Shown here piece after piece: positions 60,979-64,000 of a stretch of 64,000 nucleotides of DNA (position 1 is the stretch's first letter; every line of letters starts with the position of its first letter). The notes beneath the pieces are model-generated. The model had not been told where the DNA came from, did no database searches, and worked only from the letters and a program-made list of their open reading frames with translations. Position numbers and translations under genes: made by a program. The stretch lies in contig CAIJVD010000023.1 in NCBI GenBank assembly GCA_903824045.1, positions 1 to 64,000 on the forward strand. The letters run 5' to 3'. The DNA comes from an uncultured Chlorobiaceae bacterium (lineage in GTDB: Bacteria > Bacteroidota > Chlorobiia > Chlorobiales > Chlorobiaceae).

Positions 60979-62361
60979 TCAGGCCAGTTTTGCGGCAAAT
61001 GAAAGCACCTTGTCGACCTTCTCCTGAGAGTCGGCTTCGCAGTAGAGTCGCAGGACGGGCTCGGTACCGGAGGGACGGATAAGCATCCAGCCGCCTTCGA
61101 AGTGGTACTTGTAACCGTCGAGATTGCTGAATTTGATGACATTGTATCCGGCAATGTTCTGGAAGTCGCCGGCGGCAGCCCTGTCGATGATAGCCTGCTT
61201 CTTCTCTTCGCTGACGTGCAAATCGACCCTGTTGTAGCAGAAGAAGCCGTATTCGTCGTAGAGCTCCTGTACAAGCCCCGAGAGGGTCTTCTGGCGACGT
61301 GCCATCATTTCGAGGATCAGCAGACCGGTGTAGACGCCGTCACGTTCCGGCAGGAATGAGGTGATGCCTATGCCGCCGGACTCTTCGCCGCCGATGAGGA
61401 TGTCGTTGGTGGTCATGAGTTTGCTGACATGCTTGAAGCCGACCTGCAGCTCATGCATGACAAGATTGTGCTTGCGGCAGATTTTGTCGATGACATCGGT
61501 AAGCGCAAACGTTTTTGCTACTTCGCCTCTTTGGTGCTTCTCCTCGACAAGGTCCTTCAGAATGATGGCAAACAGCTTGTGGGAGTCGACAAACGCGCCA
61601 TGCTCGTCGAGCATGCCAATCCTGTCGGCATCACCGTCATTGATAATGGCGACATCAGTCTCCACCTCTTTGAAGAAGTCGACAAAATCCGTGATATACT
61701 GGGGCATCGGTTCCGGGTTGATTCCTCCGAATCCAGGGTTGAGGCTGCAGTGGTAGCAGTTGACCATCGACTCATCGAAGATGCTCGTGATGAGATCCTG
61801 ACCGGCGCCGTACATCGCGTTGTGGGCAATTTTTATTCTCGAGTCGCGAATCAGCGCAAGATCGATGCGGCTTTTCAGATAGCTCAGGTAAAAGCCCTTC
61901 ATGTCGGTCATCTCGATCAGCTTTCTGTCGGGCGTGATCTCTGTTGCGGGGTCGATGAGCGGCAGGTAGCTTTCGATCTCGGTGATCACTTCCGGGTGTG
62001 CGGGTCCGCCATAGGATGCCTTGACCTTGAAGCCGTTATAGATGGCCGGGTTGTGGGATGCCGTAATCACGATGCCTCCCGCAAGCTGTTTTGCTCTCGT
62101 AAAGAGCGAGACCGCCGGCGTTGAGGCAAAGCTGTCGGAGAGATAGACCTTGAGTCCCTGCGAAGAAAAGACCTCGGCGGTATACTCCGCAAAATTTTTT
62201 GACATGAAGCGGGTGTCGTATCCGACGCATACCCCTTTTGCCCTGTTTGGATGCTGAAGGAAGTATCGGGCGGAGGCCAGTGCGGCCAGTTTCAGATTGT
62301 CAAACGTATAATCCTTTGCTATAATCGCGCGCCATCCATCGGTTCCGAATTTAACTTGCAT
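60979..62361 (-). CDS. Phosphoglucomutase/phosphomannomutase family protein
   Basis: A 460-residue alpha-D-phosphohexomutase: VKFGTDGWRAIIAKDYTF at the start, phosphoserine Ser102 in IVITASHNPAIYNGFKVK, metal site AIINDGDADRIGMLDEHG, sugar loop GGEESGGIGITSFLPERDG and phosphate loop IRPSGTEPVLRLYCEA. GEESGG points to a phosphoglucomutase- or phosphomannomutase-type enzyme rather than GlmM. ATG 62361 is used; the earlier ORF start at 62424 adds a segment overlapping the lpxB promoter. Confidence 0.87.
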   Translation of the reverse strand: MQVKFGTDGWRAIIAKDYTFDNLKLAALASARYFLQHPNRAKGVCVGYDTRFMSKNFAEYTAEVFSSQGLKVYLSDSFASTPAVSLFTRAKQLAGGIVITASHNPAIYNGFKVKASYGGPAHPEVITEIESYLPLIDPATEITPDRKLIEMTDMKGFYLSYLKSRIDLALIRDSRIKIAHNAMYGAGQDLITSIFDESMVNCYHCSLNPGFGGINPEPMPQYITDFVDFFKEVETDVAIINDGDADRIGMLDEHGAFVDSHKLFAIILKDLVEEKHQRGEVAKTFALTDVIDKICRKHNLVMHELQVGFKHVSKLMTTNDILIGGEESGGIGITSFLPERDGVYTGLLILEMMARRQKTLSGLVQELYDEYGFFCYNRVDLHVSEEKKQAIIDRAAAGDFQNIAGYNVIKFSNLDGYKYHFEGGWMLIRPSGTEPVLRLYCEADSQEKVDKVLSFAAKLA

Positions 62362-62383
62362 TCTATAGTGATTTTGATATAAT
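62356..62383 (+). promoter_or_regulatory. Candidate promoter of lpxB
   Basis: TTGCAT (62356-62361), 16-bp spacer and TATAAT (62378-62383), a perfect -10. The -35 overlaps the first codons of the divergent phosphohexomutase, so the two genes may compete for polymerase. Confidence 0.55.
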
Positions 62384-62474
62384 TGGGAATTGAAACTCCA
62401 AAAGGAATTTTTGTGAAAAACCAACCGACAAAATACAGTTTACAAGTCGTTCATCCAATTATAGGCCTTTATTG

Positions 62475-63617
62475 ATGCCAATAAAGCTGTTTGTCATAGC
62501 AGGAGAGGTTTCCGGGGATCTGCATGCCGAGGGGGTCATTGCGGAACTCCTGAAGGCACGGCCGGAGGTTGAGGTGTTCGGTATAGGCGGCCCGAGGCTC
62601 CGGGCGCTTGGCGCAACGCTGCTCTATGATACCCGCCAGATGAGCATTATGGGCTTTGTCGATGTTATCAAGCATGCCGGATTTCTTCGGCGCGTCTTGC
62701 GCGACCTCAAGGAGGCCATTCGCCGTGAAAAGCCCAGTGCCGCGCTTCTGGTCGACTATCCCGGCATGAATCTTGTGATGGCCCGCTTTCTGCACGAGCT
62801 TGGAATTCCGGTCATCTTCTATATTTCCCCCCAGGTCTGGGCCTGGAAAGAGGGGCGTGTCGAGAAAATTCGAAAATATGTTGACCGACTGCTGGTCATC
62901 TTTGATTTTGAGGTTGATTTTTTCCGCCGCCACGCCATCAATGCCGAATTTGTTGGTCATCCCGTTGTCGAAGAGCTCTCCACGCTCACCTTCCCTTCAC
63001 GCGATCAGTTTCTGCAGAAGCATGGTCTCTCACCGGCTACCCGCCTGATAGGTCTTCTTCCTGGAAGCCGCCGCCAGGAGATCGCCCATATTTTTCCGGA
63101 AATGCTCAAAGCGGCGAGGCTGCTTTCCAAAGAGTACCCTGTGGCGTTTCTTTTTGGTCGTGCGCCCCATCTCGATGAGCGCGACTACGCAATACTGTCG
63201 CCTTATGCAGACCTTCAGCTCATCAACTGCCCCGCTTATGAGGTGATGCACTACAGCGAGCTTGTGCTGGTAACCTCCGGCACGGCAACGCTTGAATCAC
63301 TCTGTTTCGGGGTGCCTATGGTTGTGCTCTACAGAACAGGAACTCTCAACTATCTGATCGGCCGCCAGCTCGTCAGGCTGAAGAACATCTCGCTTGCAAA
63401 TATTGTCTCGAAGGGGCTCGAAAGCAGTGAACGGGTGGTGCCTGAGCTGATCCAGCATGAAGCGAGCGGGGAGGGGATCTGCCAGGAGGCGAGAAAGATT
63501 CTTGACAATCCCGAGCTCTCCGCCGCCATGCAGCGGGAGCTGCTTCAGGCGCGTTCAAGACTTGCGGGAGCCTCCCCCTCAGAGAGAGTTGCCGGCATAC
63601 TCCAGGAATATCTTTAA
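62475..63617 (+). CDS. lpxB: Lipid-A-disaccharide synthase
   Basis: A 380-residue GT19 enzyme joining UDP-2,3-diacylglucosamine and lipid X. Family blocks: LFVIAGEVSGDLHAEGVI, GIGGPRLRALGATLLYD, PVIFYISPQVWAWKEGRVEK, FVGHPVVEEL, LLPGSRRQEIAHIFPEML and LVTSGTATLESLCFGVPMVV. ATG 62475 is preferred to TTG 62472. Confirms lipid A and therefore a Gram-negative envelope. Confidence 0.95.
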   Translation: MPIKLFVIAGEVSGDLHAEGVIAELLKARPEVEVFGIGGPRLRALGATLLYDTRQMSIMGFVDVIKHAGFLRRVLRDLKEAIRREKPSAALLVDYPGMNLVMARFLHELGIPVIFYISPQVWAWKEGRVEKIRKYVDRLLVIFDFEVDFFRRHAINAEFVGHPVVEELSTLTFPSRDQFLQKHGLSPATRLIGLLPGSRRQEIAHIFPEMLKAARLLSKEYPVAFLFGRAPHLDERDYAILSPYADLQLINCPAYEVMHYSELVLVTSGTATLESLCFGVPMVVLYRTGTLNYLIGRQLVRLKNISLANIVSKGLESSERVVPELIQHEASGEGICQEARKILDNPELSAAMQRELLQARSRLAGASPSERVAGILQEYL

Positions 63618-63643
63618 GACCCTAAAGGAGAGGGAGGTTTGTT

Positions 63644-63931
63644 ATGCAGAAAGCAGTTGATTATCTCGTGGGCCACCCGGTAGTGTTTGTCATCGCCGTT
63701 ATCATTTCAGTTCTGATTCTGCTCTCTTTTTTCCGTCGTGTCATGCGCACGCTGCTTGTTGTAGCCGCCATCCTTGTGCTCTATCTGGCCTGGCTCCAGC
63801 TTACAGGCGGGCCGACTCACGAGGCCTTTTGGCACATCGGGCAGTGGTTCTCGACCCTCTTCCATTTTCTCGGTGAGCTCTTCAACACGCTCCTCTCACT
63901 CCTGAAACTCACCAAAAAAGAGCCCTCCTGA
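63644..63931 (+). CDS. Small membrane protein
   Basis: A 95-residue protein with one or two helices (about 13-45: VVFVIAVIISVLILLSFF then LLVVAAILVLYLAWLQL) and a C-terminal amphipathic part. AAAGGAGAGGGAGG precedes ATG 63644, so it is well translated. It lies 26 bp after lpxB, probably in the same transcript. I cannot assign a family. Confidence 0.6.
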   Translation: MQKAVDYLVGHPVVFVIAVIISVLILLSFFRRVMRTLLVVAAILVLYLAWLQLTGGPTHEAFWHIGQWFSTLFHFLGELFNTLLSLLKLTKKEPS

Positions 63932-63941
63932 CCCGGGCCTT

Positions 63942-63980
63942 CGTCTGTGTCAGTCTGTGTCAGTCCGTGTCAGTCCGTGT
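63942..63980. repeat. Short 10-bp tandem repeat
   Basis: Nearly four copies of a GTCYGTGTCA unit (YGTGTCAGTC), with C/T variation in one position. It lies just after the last gene and before the window edge; no protein is read through it here. Confidence 0.8.
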
Positions 63981-64000
63981 TCTCCGCCGAAGTGTTCTTC

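Noticed and set aside
1-64000. CRISPR array, prophage, toxin-antitoxin or defence system
   Set aside because: No regularly spaced repeats, cas-like, phage structural or known defence proteins were found among the genes read.

Overview
This looks like a chromosomal window from a Gram-negative bacterium of the Chlorobi, most likely a green sulfur bacterium of the Chlorobiaceae; that placement is inferred. The supports are an outer-membrane gene set (bamA, a Skp/OmpH-like chaperone, lptC, lpxB, kdsD), a type 2 isopentenyl-diphosphate isomerase next to a polyprenyl synthetase, a stand-alone sucD as expected where a reductive TCA cycle runs, a 35-residue AURKAIP1/COX24-type ribosomal protein, and a recurrent TATATT -10 element. 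No photosynthesis gene lies in the window, so genus cannot be fixed. LAYOUT: 1-134 is the right end of an IS3-type insertion sequence that has removed the C-terminus of gmd (GDP-mannose 4,6-dehydratase). 1243-13027 is a cell-surface glycan cluster: an MsbA-type ABC exporter and a GT2 enzyme on the plus strand face a long, tightly packed minus-strand operon of GT2, GT4 and GT9 glycosyltransferases, a UDP-N-acetylhexosamine 6-dehydrogenase and a membrane-anchored GINT1-like propeller protein. 13264-27320 is a long plus-strand housekeeping run: CPBP protease, cdsA, ptsN-like, hisS, glutaredoxin-like, small membrane protein, rimP-nusA-infB-rbfA-truB-ribF-rpsO, yicC, gmk, rpoZ and a VOC protein. 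27463-29714 is a minus-strand envelope operon (ompH/skp, lptC, panD, stand-alone GlmU-type pyrophosphorylase). 29995-41987 holds glmM, an ABC exporter, an FtsX-type permease (minus), idi2, a polyprenyl synthetase, dprA, rpsT, ruvA, folC and rho. 42099-45065 holds the AURKAIP1-like gene, tRNA-Lys and tRNA-Leu, etfB-etfA and a bifunctional-nuclease/UVR fusion. 45130-49227 (minus) holds an outer-membrane barrel protein, bamA and uppS. 49470-51845 holds gatA and sucD. 51972-55243 (minus) is a two-component system whose sensor has two complete kinase modules and a probable frameshift in a run of seven C. 55454-58451 holds kdsD, a small membrane protein and a flippase. 58453-60840 (minus) is an ECF sigma factor operon with a membrane protein (putative anti-sigma) and two Spy/CnrX-like periplasmic proteins. 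60979-63931 holds a phosphohexomutase, lpxB and a small membrane protein; a short 10-bp tandem repeat lies at the right edge. HOW THE PARTS FIT: much of the window serves the envelope. Sugar phosphates and nucleotide sugars (glmM, GlmU-type enzyme, phosphohexomutase, UDP-sugar dehydrogenase, kdsD, formerly gmd) feed glycosyltransferases; ABC exporters and a flippase move lipid-linked products; Lpt, Bam and Skp components place lipid and protein in the outer membrane; the ECF system probably watches the periplasm. The rest is ordinary transcription, translation and cofactor machinery. I see no CRISPR array, prophage or toxin-antitoxin module. The least ordinary items are the IS-truncated gmd, the tandem-kinase sensor with its homopolymer frameshift, the ECF/Spy operon with intercistronic hairpins, and the GINT1-like protein among the glycosyltransferases.
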